Assembly (NCBI GenBank): GCA_009377575.1
Contig: WHTU01000005.1
Location: forward strand, 35,724-99,723
Reading direction: 5' to 3'
From: Nitrososphaeraceae archaeon
GTDB taxonomy: Archaea; Thermoproteota; Nitrososphaeria; Nitrososphaerales; Nitrososphaeraceae
Length of the DNA stretch: 64,000 nt
A program made the translations under genes and the position numbers. How positions within the stretch are numbered: position 1 is the first letter of the stretch; each line of letters starts with the position of its first letter. This document shows positions 7,926 to 16,518 of the stretch, piece after piece. The notes under the pieces are model-generated. The model saw only the letters and a program-made list of their open reading frames with translations, ran no database searches and had not been told where the DNA came from.

Positions 7926-8513
7926 ATGTATGCATTTGCCTACCTAAGGGTTAGTACCGAAGAACAGACTGTTATGAATCAGAAACTTGTTCTAGACAGA
8001 TGGGCTTTGGACCATGATTTTGATATACTTTCTTACTTCGAAGACTCGTCAGTAAGCGGAAGAATTCCAGCTATTCGGAGGCGTGGTTTCACGGATATGC
8101 TCGAGATCATTAAATCAGATTCCGTAGACGCCATATTAGTTTACGAGCTGTCTAGGGTCGGAAGAACTTTCTGGGACACCCTTGATGCGATAAAAGCCAT
8201 TGAAGAGTACGCTCCGTTGATTTCATGTTCACCACGGGAAACTTTTCTTCAGAGTACAGAACCTAGTGTCAGAAAGTTGATGATTGGCATACTCACATGG
8301 GTAGCAGAAAGAGAGCGAGAGATGCTAGTCCAACGAACCAAGGACGGGATGCTGAGGGCTAAAGAATCCGGCAAAAACATTGGAAGACCCCAGGCGATGA
8401 TAGATAAGAACATACTAATCAAGCTTCTAGCAGATAATACTCCCCGTTCTCGAATTGCAAAGGACCTCGGGATTTCAAAAGCAACACTATACAAAGAATT
8501 AAGACAAATGTAG
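7926..8513 (+). CDS. small serine recombinase (resolvase/invertase family)
   Basis: The 195-residue protein is a serine site-specific recombinase of resolvase size. The N-terminal catalytic domain has the signature YLRVSTEEQ with the nucleophile Ser10, an Arg-containing ELSRVGR near residue 72, and EREREMLVQRTKDGM at the start of the long E helix. The C-terminus from about 150 (NIGRPQAM..., then RSRIAKDLGISKATLYKEL) is a helix-turn-helix DNA-binding domain. All visible catalytic parts look intact. It stands alone next to an intron-bearing tRNA with no transposase nearby. Such genes are scattered in thaumarchaeal genomes; the target site is unknown. Confidence 0.85.
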   Translation: MYAFAYLRVSTEEQTVMNQKLVLDRWALDHDFDILSYFEDSSVSGRIPAIRRRGFTDMLEIIKSDSVDAILVYELSRVGRTFWDTLDAIKAIEEYAPLISCSPRETFLQSTEPSVRKLMIGILTWVAEREREMLVQRTKDGMLRAKESGKNIGRPQAMIDKNILIKLLADNTPRSRIAKDLGISKATLYKELRQM

Positions 8514-8553
8514 TAATAGCCTCTAAAATTAACCATGATTTTGACTCATTTTT

Positions 8554-9867
8554 TTAGAGTAACCGCTCAATTTTGTCAATAATGAAGCCTACCATGTTTA
8601 GTAGGTATTCCAGATTTTTCCTGTCAATGGCAAGTGGAGGAATCAAGACTATTGTCTTTCCCAACGGCCTCAGGTAAACCCCGGAGTTCAAGGCATTCTT
8701 AAAAATAAAAGAATCAACAGGTTCCCCAGTTTTCTTTCTTATTGCGTTTATCCCTCGTCTCGAAATGTCTAAACCTGCAAGCATTCCTTTATGACGCAAA
8801 TTGCTGACAGCTGGAGAATTCTGAAAATCATATAACTTGTTTCTTATGTATCTTGAGTTCAGAGAAATATCTTTTATTAAACCTCTTTTTCTATACAGTT
8901 TCAAATTGGCAATGGCAGTTGCGCAGCCGATAGGATGTCCACAAAATGTGTGACCGTGATAAAATTTAGCTCTCCTATCAAGGAACGACCGAAATATTTC
9001 GGAGTTTGTTAATGTAACCGCTAATGGTGTGTATCCTGCAGTTAGGGATTTACCGAAACAAACGATATCCGGAATTGAATCTTGTTTCAAGTATTCCATC
9101 ATGCTTCCAAGCCTACCGAACCCAGTGGCAATCTCATCCAAAATTAGAAGAATCCCGTACCTATTGGATAGCTCAGCTATCTTCTTTTGATATCCTTGTG
9201 GAAAAATCCTTACTCCGCCTGCAATCTGAGCGCCGCTCTCCATTACTAATGCGCAAGTCGTAGGGCAAATTTTCTTCAAATACGATTCGGTCTCCTCAAG
9301 GATCTCATCTAATTTAGACACACACCCGCTTAAATTTTGAGTAGGACTAGGAAGTCGAGTTACCTTTGTCAGCAGTGGTCTGTAGACTGAAAAGTATCCA
9401 GGGACATAACCCACGGACATTGCTCCGATTGTGTCACCGTGATAACCATGCCGGAGGGAGACAAAATGTTTCTTTTCCGGCTTACCTCGATTCTTGTAGT
9501 ATTGTATAGCCATTTTCATCGCAACCTCTATAGCGGTAGAACCGTTATCGGAATAGAAAACGTGTTCCATTCCTTTTGATAACTTTAATAGCTCTAAGGA
9601 AAGTTCTATGGATGGTTTATTTGCTAGACCAAAGAGACTAGAATGTTGAAGTGTATTAATTTGATTTTTCATTTCTCTGACAATCTCCTTCTCTCCGTGG
9701 CCCCAAACATTGCACCACATACTTGCGACACCGTCAAGGTACTGACGGCCATCAGAATCTATAAGATGAAACCCTTTTCCTCTGGTTATTACCTTGTGCG
9801 TTGAGCTATCCCATTGGTTCATATCCGTATATGGATACCAAATGTGACGGTTATTGGTTAAAGCCAT
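8554..9867 (-). CDS. bioA: adenosylmethionine-8-amino-7-oxononanoate aminotransferase
   Basis: BioA makes 7,8-diaminopelargonic acid from KAPA using S-adenosylmethionine as amino donor. The 437-residue protein is a class III PLP aminotransferase, with HIWYPYTDM at the N-terminus (the BioA-type opening), the phosphate-binding GSTAIE near 109, the Asp of ILDEIATGFGR at 244 and the PLP Lys273 in FGKSLTAGY. Length is normal. It is transcribed divergently from bioD across only 37 bases, where a motif shared with the birA promoter lies, so the pair is probably co-regulated. Confidence 0.95.
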   Translation of the reverse strand: MALTNNRHIWYPYTDMNQWDSSTHKVITRGKGFHLIDSDGRQYLDGVASMWCNVWGHGEKEIVREMKNQINTLQHSSLFGLANKPSIELSLELLKLSKGMEHVFYSDNGSTAIEVAMKMAIQYYKNRGKPEKKHFVSLRHGYHGDTIGAMSVGYVPGYFSVYRPLLTKVTRLPSPTQNLSGCVSKLDEILEETESYLKKICPTTCALVMESGAQIAGGVRIFPQGYQKKIAELSNRYGILLILDEIATGFGRLGSMMEYLKQDSIPDIVCFGKSLTAGYTPLAVTLTNSEIFRSFLDRRAKFYHGHTFCGHPIGCATAIANLKLYRKRGLIKDISLNSRYIRNKLYDFQNSPAVSNLRHKGMLAGLDISRRGINAIRKKTGEPVDSFIFKNALNSGVYLRPLGKTIVLIPPLAIDRKNLEYLLNMVGFIIDKIERLL

Positions 9868-9885
9868 ATTGATATAAAGCGAACT

Positions 9886-9896
9886 CGATCACTATT
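9886..9896. promoter_or_regulatory. candidate biotin operator, bioA/bioD intergenic
   Basis: The plus strand reads CGATCACTATT between the divergent bioA and bioD starts. The reverse complement AATAGTGATCG recurs exactly at 17496-17506 in the divergent birA/prenyltransferase promoter. Sharing 11 identical bases in two short intergenic regions next to biotin genes suggests a regulator site. The binding protein is unknown; BirA here has no DNA-binding domain. Confidence 0.45.
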
Positions 9897-9904
9897 AAAT
9901 TTCT

Positions 9905-10597
9905 GTGAAAGGAATATTTGTCACTGGAACCGATACTAACATTGGAAAGACATTCATATCATGCACGATAACGAGAGTTTTAAAGGAATACGGTATCGAC
10001 GTAGGAGTAATGAAGCCTTTTGCTACATCGCATAGACGCTTCTCTTCTACGTTCAGTTCTGAAGATGTATGGAGACTTGCCCGTGCTGCCAATGTAGCTG
10101 ATCCCGATGATTTGATGAACCCTTTTTTCTATCAAATTGGAACAGCTCCTTTTCTTGCCGCAACTATGAGCGGAAGGCCTACCCCCAACTTGAGTTTTGC
10201 AGTCAAAAAATTACGAAGATTGTCAAAGCAACACGAGTTTCTTGTGGTGGAAGGTATTGGGGGAATTATGGTACCCATTTCTAGGAGGGAGACCCTTTTA
10301 GATTTTATCAAGATGGTTGGATTTCCTGCCATCATCGTGACCTCGCCAAAACTAGGGACTATAAACCATACACTGCTTACCTTCCATGCTTGCCTCAGTA
10401 GGAAAATTAGGGTATATGCGATAATCATCAATAAGAAGCCAGAGACAACTTCCAAGGTACAAGATCGCCTCGGATCGTTACTCTCTACACTTACGGGAGT
10501 AAAGAGAGTAATTGAAATTCCAAGAATTCGAAATGGCCACAATCTAAAAAGTGTGGAAAAATTAATAGCACGAGATCTTTTAGACCTTGAGCAGTAA
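9905..10597 (+). CDS. bioD: dethiobiotin synthetase
   Basis: BioD closes the ureido ring of dethiobiotin from diaminopelargonate, CO2 and ATP. The 230-residue P-loop protein has Walker A GTDTNIGKT at residues 8-16, MKPFATS near 36 (diaminopelargonate and metal site) and VEGIGGIMVPI near 118. The start is GTG. A TATA-like CATATTGATATAAAG at 9865-9879 sits about 30 bases upstream, fitting a leaderless transcript. It is divergent from bioA and convergent with bioF. Length is normal. Confidence 0.94.
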   Translation: MKGIFVTGTDTNIGKTFISCTITRVLKEYGIDVGVMKPFATSHRRFSSTFSSEDVWRLARAANVADPDDLMNPFFYQIGTAPFLAATMSGRPTPNLSFAVKKLRRLSKQHEFLVVEGIGGIMVPISRRETLLDFIKMVGFPAIIVTSPKLGTINHTLLTFHACLSRKIRVYAIIINKKPETTSKVQDRLGSLLSTLTGVKRVIEIPRIRNGHNLKSVEKLIARDLLDLEQ

Positions 10598-10849
10598 ACA
10601 ATGTTCTAAGCCGTAGTCAATCTTTCAAAACTCGATATTTGAAACATTATTCCTCCGAGTGTTAATATTGGTCAGCGAAAATAATACATAGGGGCCACAT
10701 ACAAGAGTGTCCCATTTTTCAATAACCAAAAATCTATCGTGAGCCAAAATACCCCTGAACAAATCGGCTTTAAATGTCTATATTTGACTGTCCCTAATTG
10801 AGTAATGTTTCTAATTTCGAATTCTGAAATATAAAATGAAATGAGTTTT

Positions 10850-12049
10850 CTATATCAATTTCAGTTTGGCGGCGGCATACCTTATCGCATCCACGGCATT
10901 CAATATGTTCACGCGCGTATGTAAAGCCGAAATACTAATTCTAATTCTCGCACAACCCTTCTTAACTGTGGGAAATCTGATGGGTTGGGTTAGGATACCT
11001 TTTTTCAAGACTAGTTTAGAGAACCTGACGGCATTTTTTTCAGAGCCTATTAAGATTGGAATGATCTGAGTACGAGGCTGGTCAGCGACGAGTCCCATCT
11101 TGCAAAGCTCTCTTCCAAAAAAATCGATATTGCGGAACAACTTGTACTGTAGGTGACCGCTTTCTGCAATCTCCATAGCTGTCATTGCTGAAACACAAAG
11201 GTGGCTAGGAATGGACGATGTATAAATAAATTGTTTAGATCTGTTTATCAGTAGTTCTCGCATTTGTCTGGAAGTGGCAACGTATCCCCCAAAGCATCCT
11301 AACGCTTTGCTCAAGCTACTAATGTGAAAGTCAACCTTCGAGTTGACACCAAAATAGGAGGGAACCCCGGAAAAGGAACGATCTCTCGGGTTTCCGAATA
11401 TGAAATCTCCATGCGCGTCATCCACTACTAATAGTGCATCATGTGAATGACAGATATCACATATTTCCTTTAAATTTGCAAAATCTCCATCCATACTGAA
11501 TACGCCTTCGGTAACCACTATCTTTCTGCGGGAACCCCGGGCCTGTTCAATTTTCTGTTCAAGATCGTGAACGTCATTGTGTCTAAATATCCTGATTTCG
11601 GCGTCACTCAATCGACATCCGTCTATAATGCTTGCGTGGTTAAGCTCGTCACTAAAAATGACACAATTTTTACCACCTAAAACGGTAATGGTGCCAATGT
11701 TTGCCACGTAACCTGTAGGAAAAACCAATGCTGTCTGTGTATTTCGGTGAATGGCTAGCATATCCTCAAGACGCTCCAATTCAGGTGTATTTCCTGTGAT
11801 AAGCCTCGAACTGCAGGGAGAAATCTGCCTCAGAGATTTCTTGGTGGATTTTATTACTTCTTTCCTGGTTGAGATACCCATGTAATCATTGGAACAAAAA
11901 TTCAAAATGTTACTCTGATTGTTGTGTCTAATTCTAACTGATCCCTTCAGACTATTGTCTATATTTAAGCTTCGATAAAGATCACAAGATCTTAGATAAT
12001 CAAGTTCTCTTTTCGCGAAACCATAATGGTTAGGCTGGGTTGATACCAA
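10850..12049 (-). CDS. bioF: 8-amino-7-oxononanoate synthase (KAPA synthase)
   Basis: BioF condenses pimeloyl-CoA (or pimeloyl-ACP) with alanine to form KAPA. The 399-residue protein belongs to the alpha-oxoamine synthase family: NFCSNDYMGIS near 50, SSRLITGN near 80, the PLP-contacting VVDDAHGD at 208-215 and the PLP Lys248 in SSLSKALG. It overlaps the end of bioB by 20 bases and is translated after it, so bioB-bioF form an operon. The C-terminal RIRISISALHT is typical of the family. Closely related KBL and serine palmitoyltransferase are excluded mainly by the context. Confidence 0.93.
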   Translation of the reverse strand: MVSTQPNHYGFAKRELDYLRSCDLYRSLNIDNSLKGSVRIRHNNQSNILNFCSNDYMGISTRKEVIKSTKKSLRQISPCSSRLITGNTPELERLEDMLAIHRNTQTALVFPTGYVANIGTITVLGGKNCVIFSDELNHASIIDGCRLSDAEIRIFRHNDVHDLEQKIEQARGSRRKIVVTEGVFSMDGDFANLKEICDICHSHDALLVVDDAHGDFIFGNPRDRSFSGVPSYFGVNSKVDFHISSLSKALGCFGGYVATSRQMRELLINRSKQFIYTSSIPSHLCVSAMTAMEIAESGHLQYKLFRNIDFFGRELCKMGLVADQPRTQIIPILIGSEKNAVRFSKLVLKKGILTQPIRFPTVKKGCARIRISISALHTRVNILNAVDAIRYAAAKLKLI

Positions 12050-13007
12050 TATCGTGAATCATTTGTATATCCCTACTTGGATCGTTACCATTTGTAGTTA
12101 AATATCCACCTATGATTATACCGTTCGCTCCTGCCTTTAATGCCAAATTGTCATCGTCTCTAAAGTATACTTCCCGCCCAGCAGCAATTTTGATAATTGG
12201 AGTAGGCATTAAGAACCTCCATACGGCGATTGTTTTGATTGCATCGATCGGGCTAACTCCATGAAGGTTTTCGAAAGGAGTTCCTGACTTAGGTATAAGA
12301 ATGTTTATTGGAACCTCGTTTGGTGATAAATCCCTGATAGAATATGCAAGCTCTAGTCTCTGTTTCGTGGTTTCGCCCATCCCAATAATCCCGCCACAAC
12401 ATAGTTCAAGACCGGCTTCTTTAACTATGCGAGCAGTATTCACTCTATCTGAAAAATCGTGAGTTCTACAAATTTGTGAAAAATAGCTTTCAGACGTTTC
12501 TAGGTTGTGATTGTATCTCTTTACTCCAATCATCTTTAAATGTCTCGCCCGCTCCTTCGTCATGAAACCTAAAGAAACATTTACATCAATCTCTAAATAC
12601 TTCTTTATATATTCTATTATATCACATATATAATTAAAATCGCTTTCAGGCGGAGATCTGTATGCACATACCAAACAAAAGCTATTTGCACCCGAATCCT
12701 TGGCTTTTTGGGCCCTTTCTACCATTATCTTCTTAGAAAGTAAAGGATATTTGGTTATCTTGCTTTCATAAAAAGAAGATTGAGCACAGAAAGAACAGTC
12801 CTCCGGACAACTGCCAGATTTTGCATTAAGCAGCATTTCCACGTCTATCAAATCCTCACTAAATTTTCGAGCTATTCTGTTGGCTGTTTCTGCCAAGATT
12901 TGGACGTTAGTAGTATTGAGGAGTCGCTCAGCTTCTAGAAGTCGTATTTCAGCACCCGAATCGACCTTATTCTCCATTTCATCTATGAACTCAACATCGT
13001 CCTTCAT
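12030..13007 (-). CDS. bioB: biotin synthase (radical SAM)
   Basis: BioB inserts sulfur into dethiobiotin in the last biotin step. The radical SAM cluster motif CPEDCSFCAQ supplies Cys67, Cys71 and Cys74. Further Cys residues of the family (LVCAYRSPP and LCCGGIIGMGE) and the C-terminal AAGREVYFRDD with the auxiliary-cluster Arg region are present. At 325 residues it has normal length. It is the first gene of a bioB-bioF operon and its end overlaps bioF. The region upstream holds a weak GATCATATAATTAA, only loosely like the element at the other bio promoters. Confidence 0.95.
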   Translation of the reverse strand: MKDDVEFIDEMENKVDSGAEIRLLEAERLLNTTNVQILAETANRIARKFSEDLIDVEMLLNAKSGSCPEDCSFCAQSSFYESKITKYPLLSKKIMVERAQKAKDSGANSFCLVCAYRSPPESDFNYICDIIEYIKKYLEIDVNVSLGFMTKERARHLKMIGVKRYNHNLETSESYFSQICRTHDFSDRVNTARIVKEAGLELCCGGIIGMGETTKQRLELAYSIRDLSPNEVPINILIPKSGTPFENLHGVSPIDAIKTIAVWRFLMPTPIIKIAAGREVYFRDDDNLALKAGANGIIIGGYLTTNGNDPSRDIQMIHDIGINPA

Positions 13008-13127
13008 TGATCTATGGGAGAATACTGGATCATATAATTAACTTTCGGATTCATTTGTAGCGTTACAAAAGCTTTCAGAATACGAAATTTGAAATATTTT
13101 AATAAGTTTCCATGCTAAAAAAATGCG

Positions 13128-13451
13128 ATGAAGAAAATTAGTTTGAGTCTCGATCTTTCGGAAAACGAATACACTGAGATATCTACATACTTCAGATCGC
13201 TGCCGGCCCCCATGTTATTGTTCGGGCTGAGATTTGCGTACAAAAGATACTTGGCCGTTTCTGGAGGCTACTTATTCCCTGGGAGAAAGAGTATCGTCAA
13301 AAGAGAAACGCACTTGCTAACCAAGCCTCAGGCTAAGCGTCGCCTCAAAAATTGGAAATCAATGATACGAATATATCGAGAGAAAGGCTATAGCTATCCA
13401 ACAATCTCTAGGATAAAAAAGCGGCTAACCAAGATCAATGCAGAAAGCTAA
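13128..13451 (+). CDS. small basic hypothetical protein, 107 aa
   Basis: No family is recognised. The product is strongly basic in its second half (RKSIVKRETHLLTKPQAKRR), which ends in a helical YREKGYSYPTISRIKKRL that resembles a short helix-turn-helix, so nucleic-acid binding is possible but unproven. A TATA-like ATATTTTAATAA at 13094-13105 lies about 28 bases before the ATG, which supports a real leaderless gene. It is divergent from bioB and convergent with the asparagine-synthase-like gene. Confidence 0.55.
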   Translation: MKKISLSLDLSENEYTEISTYFRSLPAPMLLFGLRFAYKRYLAVSGGYLFPGRKSIVKRETHLLTKPQAKRRLKNWKSMIRIYREKGYSYPTISRIKKRLTKINAES

Positions 13452-13534
13452 CTCATGACTCTCTCGTCTCGATTTGTAGATACGATTACAGTATTATCAT
13501 TCGACTATGCTTGTATTCCGAACATGATCTTTCA

Positions 13535-14485
13535 CTATGCTACAGGATATTGTCCACATTGCTGGCAGTAGTTTGAAAGGAAGGACACGCAATTACCACA
13601 ACCAGAACAAGTCAATTCGGGACAATCACACTTCTCTTGGAGAGAAAAATTGCGAATGAAGCTCCTGAAATAATGTAGATGCTCCTTGTCTCTTACGATT
13701 ACACCATTGCCCTTTGCCATACGTGCCTCTTCGACGAACGAAAAATCGGTGTAGGTATTTTCAAGGACTTCTCTAATTCTTGATATACCAGCCCCTTCTT
13801 CCTGTGCCTGTTTCGTTCTCCAACATAAATCCTCTCCTAGCTCATTTCGATAACAGCGTCGTAATACTATTTTGCCCCAAATCCTATTTCTGTAAAACGA
13901 AACCAGGTCTGAAATTGGAATTAGTTCGGCTATACGAACTACTTTTTCATTAAGAAATGGAGCAATGATCTTCACCTTCAGACTATCCCCTATGCTAAAT
14001 GATGGGAAGGTCATTATTGTTCTTAAACGGGATATTTCGCTCTCGAGACGTGACGAGTTATCTAAATATCTTTTGAGAAAATTGTAGCCTGCAAATATTT
14101 CGTCCCCACCGTCACCAGTGTAGACACATTCAAATCCATTGGAGTTAGCTACTTCCAATGCAGCATAGGGAACAACAGAGTTCCTAATTGTTATTGGATC
14201 AAAGGTTCTTAATGCGATAATGACTCTATCGATTAATCTTAACACTTCTTGAGTTGAGAGGATTCTTGTTATCTTCTTTCTGACGAATTTGAGAGCGGCA
14301 GCATCTGCATATTTCAAGTCAGTTGCTTCAGAGCCAAAACCTATAGTGATGGAATACTCAGGCTGACGAATGGCCGCTATAATAGTGCTATCTAATCCAC
14401 CTGAAAGCAGGACAGTATCGCACACTTCATCCCAAACTGCAGAGCGAACGCAATCCTTTAATCTCTTGCATAGCTCATTCTTCAA
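13535..14485 (-). CDS. asparagine-synthase-like ATP pyrophosphatase with C-terminal Cys cluster
   Basis: The 316-residue protein corresponds to the synthetase half of asparagine synthase B: the PP-loop LSGGLDSTIIAA at about 27-38 and the metal/AMP region YTGDGGDEIFAGYNF near 118. The N-terminal glutaminase domain is absent, so it cannot use glutamine in the usual way. After the synthetase core, the last 30 residues hold seven cysteines (CDCPELTCSGCGNC and YCQQC), resembling a zinc ribbon. It could adenylate a carboxylate or modify tRNA or a peptide; the substrate is unknown. Assignment to the fold is firm, function is not. Confidence 0.75.
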   Translation of the reverse strand: MKNELCKRLKDCVRSAVWDEVCDTVLLSGGLDSTIIAAIRQPEYSITIGFGSEATDLKYADAAALKFVRKKITRILSTQEVLRLIDRVIIALRTFDPITIRNSVVPYAALEVANSNGFECVYTGDGGDEIFAGYNFLKRYLDNSSRLESEISRLRTIMTFPSFSIGDSLKVKIIAPFLNEKVVRIAELIPISDLVSFYRNRIWGKIVLRRCYRNELGEDLCWRTKQAQEEGAGISRIREVLENTYTDFSFVEEARMAKGNGVIVRDKEHLHYFRSFIRNFSLQEKCDCPELTCSGCGNCVSFLSNYCQQCGQYPVA

Positions 14486-14576
14486 TTGTAAAGGAAGAGG
14501 TTAGCTATCTCTATATCACTTATTCGAAATTGCCAGTGAAACTCACCCTATAGATGAAAGGACACTAGTCATTTAA

Positions 14577-14900
14577 CTAGCTCACACTGCTGTATACATG
14601 ATCTGGAGATTTCGGAGAATCAGGGTCTTTCTCAAGATCCAAAATTTCGGGAACGGAGGGAAGCATAGATACCATCTGTTCATATTTTCTGAGATAGAAT
14701 ACTCCTGATTCAGTCGTCCTATATAGCCCAGTAGTACCAGAGTATTCAATCAGTTCCTTTTCTATCCCAATGGCCAGATACCGAATTAGTTGTGAGTGTG
14801 AAATGGCAGCTGTATTCATCATGCTTGTCTTATACTCCCAGCCGTTAGTCGCAGATCGGAGAATTGACGCCATAACTTCAATGTCTGAGCGGTTCTTCAT
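14577..14900 (-). CDS. winged-helix DNA-binding protein
   Basis: The 107-residue protein resembles the small archaeal winged-helix proteins often annotated as predicted transcriptional regulators. A helix-turn-helix fits residues 20-55 (TSMMNTAAISHSQLIRYLAIG) and a beta wing follows (YSGTTGLYRTTESGVFYL). The rest is a short acidic tail. There is no ligand domain. It lies between biotin and threonine genes, so it is one candidate for the unknown biotin regulator, but nothing in the sequence shows its target. Confidence 0.7.
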   Translation of the reverse strand: MKNRSDIEVMASILRSATNGWEYKTSMMNTAAISHSQLIRYLAIGIEKELIEYSGTTGLYRTTESGVFYLRKYEQMVSMLPSVPEILDLEKDPDSPKSPDHVYSSVS

Positions 14901-15148
14901 CGGTATCCGATTCCTGAGTTGACGTAAGAGAATAAAAAATGCTTGGCCAAATTATCACGACAATACGTTCGGATATTTCTTACATTCTTAAACTTCGTTC
15001 TCCTCCACCTTATGCCTCAGTGACTCGGGTTTACTTCAGCATTACGAATATTAGATTGTGACAGATTTCCAGCTTACATGGTCTGACATTCCTTATGAAT
15101 TATTCAGGAAAAAAACAATTTATATAAACTGTAGACGATTTCAAATTT

Positions 15149-16486
15149 ATGAAAGAGAAGGCGATAAAGAGGTGCATTAATCCAAAGTGTGGAAAATCTT
15201 TCGATATCATGAGCGAAGCCTATTCGTGTTCATGCAATTCTTTGTTAGATGTTATTTACCTTGACAAACCGAAAAAGGAATTAAGAGAAAAATTTTATTC
15301 ACGGAGAAATCACGGTGGAAACATATACAATGAAAGCGGGGTTTGGCGTTTTCGCGATCTTATTAACTTTCTTGGAATTGATATAGAAGACTTGGATGAG
15401 TGCGCAAAAATACTTGTATCACTCGATGGAGCAGAAGGGAGACTTTCAAAACCCTACAGGATGAGCAGAGTAGCGGGATACGTTGGTTTGGATCAGAATT
15501 GCCTTCTATTACAGCCAGAAGGCTACAACCCAAGCGGATCTTTTAAGGACAATGGTATGTCAACTGCAATAACGCATGCGAAAGCTACCGGTGTGAGCAA
15601 AATTATCTGTGCATCAACCGGAAATACTTCCGCCTCAGCCGCAATGTACGCGGCCAACGAAAATATGAGATGCGAAGTCTATATCCCAAAAGGAGAAATT
15701 GCTGCTGGAAAATTAGGGCAGGCATTCCAATTTGGTGCCCAAGTGATACAAGTAGATGGAAATTTTGATGATGCTCTCAATCAATCGTTGGCAAAAGTAA
15801 ATCTCAAAAATGGATATACGGTAAATTCTGTGAATCCGTTTAGGCTAGAAGGCCAAAAGACAATAGTATATAGGATCCTAGAGAACCTAGACTGGAATCC
15901 TCCGGATTGGCTTGTATATCCTGGTGGAGCACTTGGAAATACTGCTAGTTGTGGAAAATGCTTAATGGAGTTATATGATTGGGGATGGATTAAGAAGGTG
16001 CCTAGGTTGATTGTCGTAAACTCAAGCGGTGCAAATACCTTCTTTGAACTAGTGAATGGCAAATTTGAAGGCCAAAAACTTGTCTGGAACGATGGAAATT
16101 TCGACGTTGATCTATTGAACAGATACTATGACTCCAAGGACAGTAAGGCTTTATACCCCAAGACTAGAGCAACCGCGATACAAATTGGAAAACCTCCCAA
16201 TATTGCAAAAGCGCTTCGAGCGATAGAGTTCACAGATGGGCTAGTAGTACAAGTCGACGATAAGGAGATGAGTCATGGGATGGCAGTCGTAGGTTTGAAC
16301 GGATTTGACTGTGAAATGGCATCTGGCGCCGTCCCTGCCGGCATCAAAGTATTAAGGGAGCAAGAAGTGATAAAAGAGGATGACATCACAGTCGGGATCC
16401 TAACTGGGAGGCAGAAAGACCCCACGTTGGCAGTAGAGTATCACACTGACCCCAGAAATATATTCGCGAGGCCCCCTATCATTTAG
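15149..16486 (+). CDS. thrC: threonine synthase
   Basis: ThrC converts O-phosphohomoserine to threonine with PLP. The 445-residue protein begins with a zinc-ribbon-like segment (Cys9, Cys14, Cys27, Cys29) found in many archaeal threonine synthases. The PLP Lys133 lies in NPSGSFKDNG and the phosphate-binding ASTGNTSAS is near 153. A TATA box TTTATATAAA at 15119-15128 is 26 bases before the ATG, so the transcript is leaderless and monocistronic. The partner homoserine dehydrogenase is at 39319-40341. Related PLP enzymes such as diaminopropionate lyase are unlikely given the N-terminal ribbon. Confidence 0.9.
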   Translation: MKEKAIKRCINPKCGKSFDIMSEAYSCSCNSLLDVIYLDKPKKELREKFYSRRNHGGNIYNESGVWRFRDLINFLGIDIEDLDECAKILVSLDGAEGRLSKPYRMSRVAGYVGLDQNCLLLQPEGYNPSGSFKDNGMSTAITHAKATGVSKIICASTGNTSASAAMYAANENMRCEVYIPKGEIAAGKLGQAFQFGAQVIQVDGNFDDALNQSLAKVNLKNGYTVNSVNPFRLEGQKTIVYRILENLDWNPPDWLVYPGGALGNTASCGKCLMELYDWGWIKKVPRLIVVNSSGANTFFELVNGKFEGQKLVWNDGNFDVDLLNRYYDSKDSKALYPKTRATAIQIGKPPNIAKALRAIEFTDGLVVQVDDKEMSHGMAVVGLNGFDCEMASGAVPAGIKVLREQEVIKEDDITVGILTGRQKDPTLAVEYHTDPRNIFARPPII

Positions 16487-16518
16487 ACCTACTATGGCGC
16501 AGTCATTGCCTATTTCTA

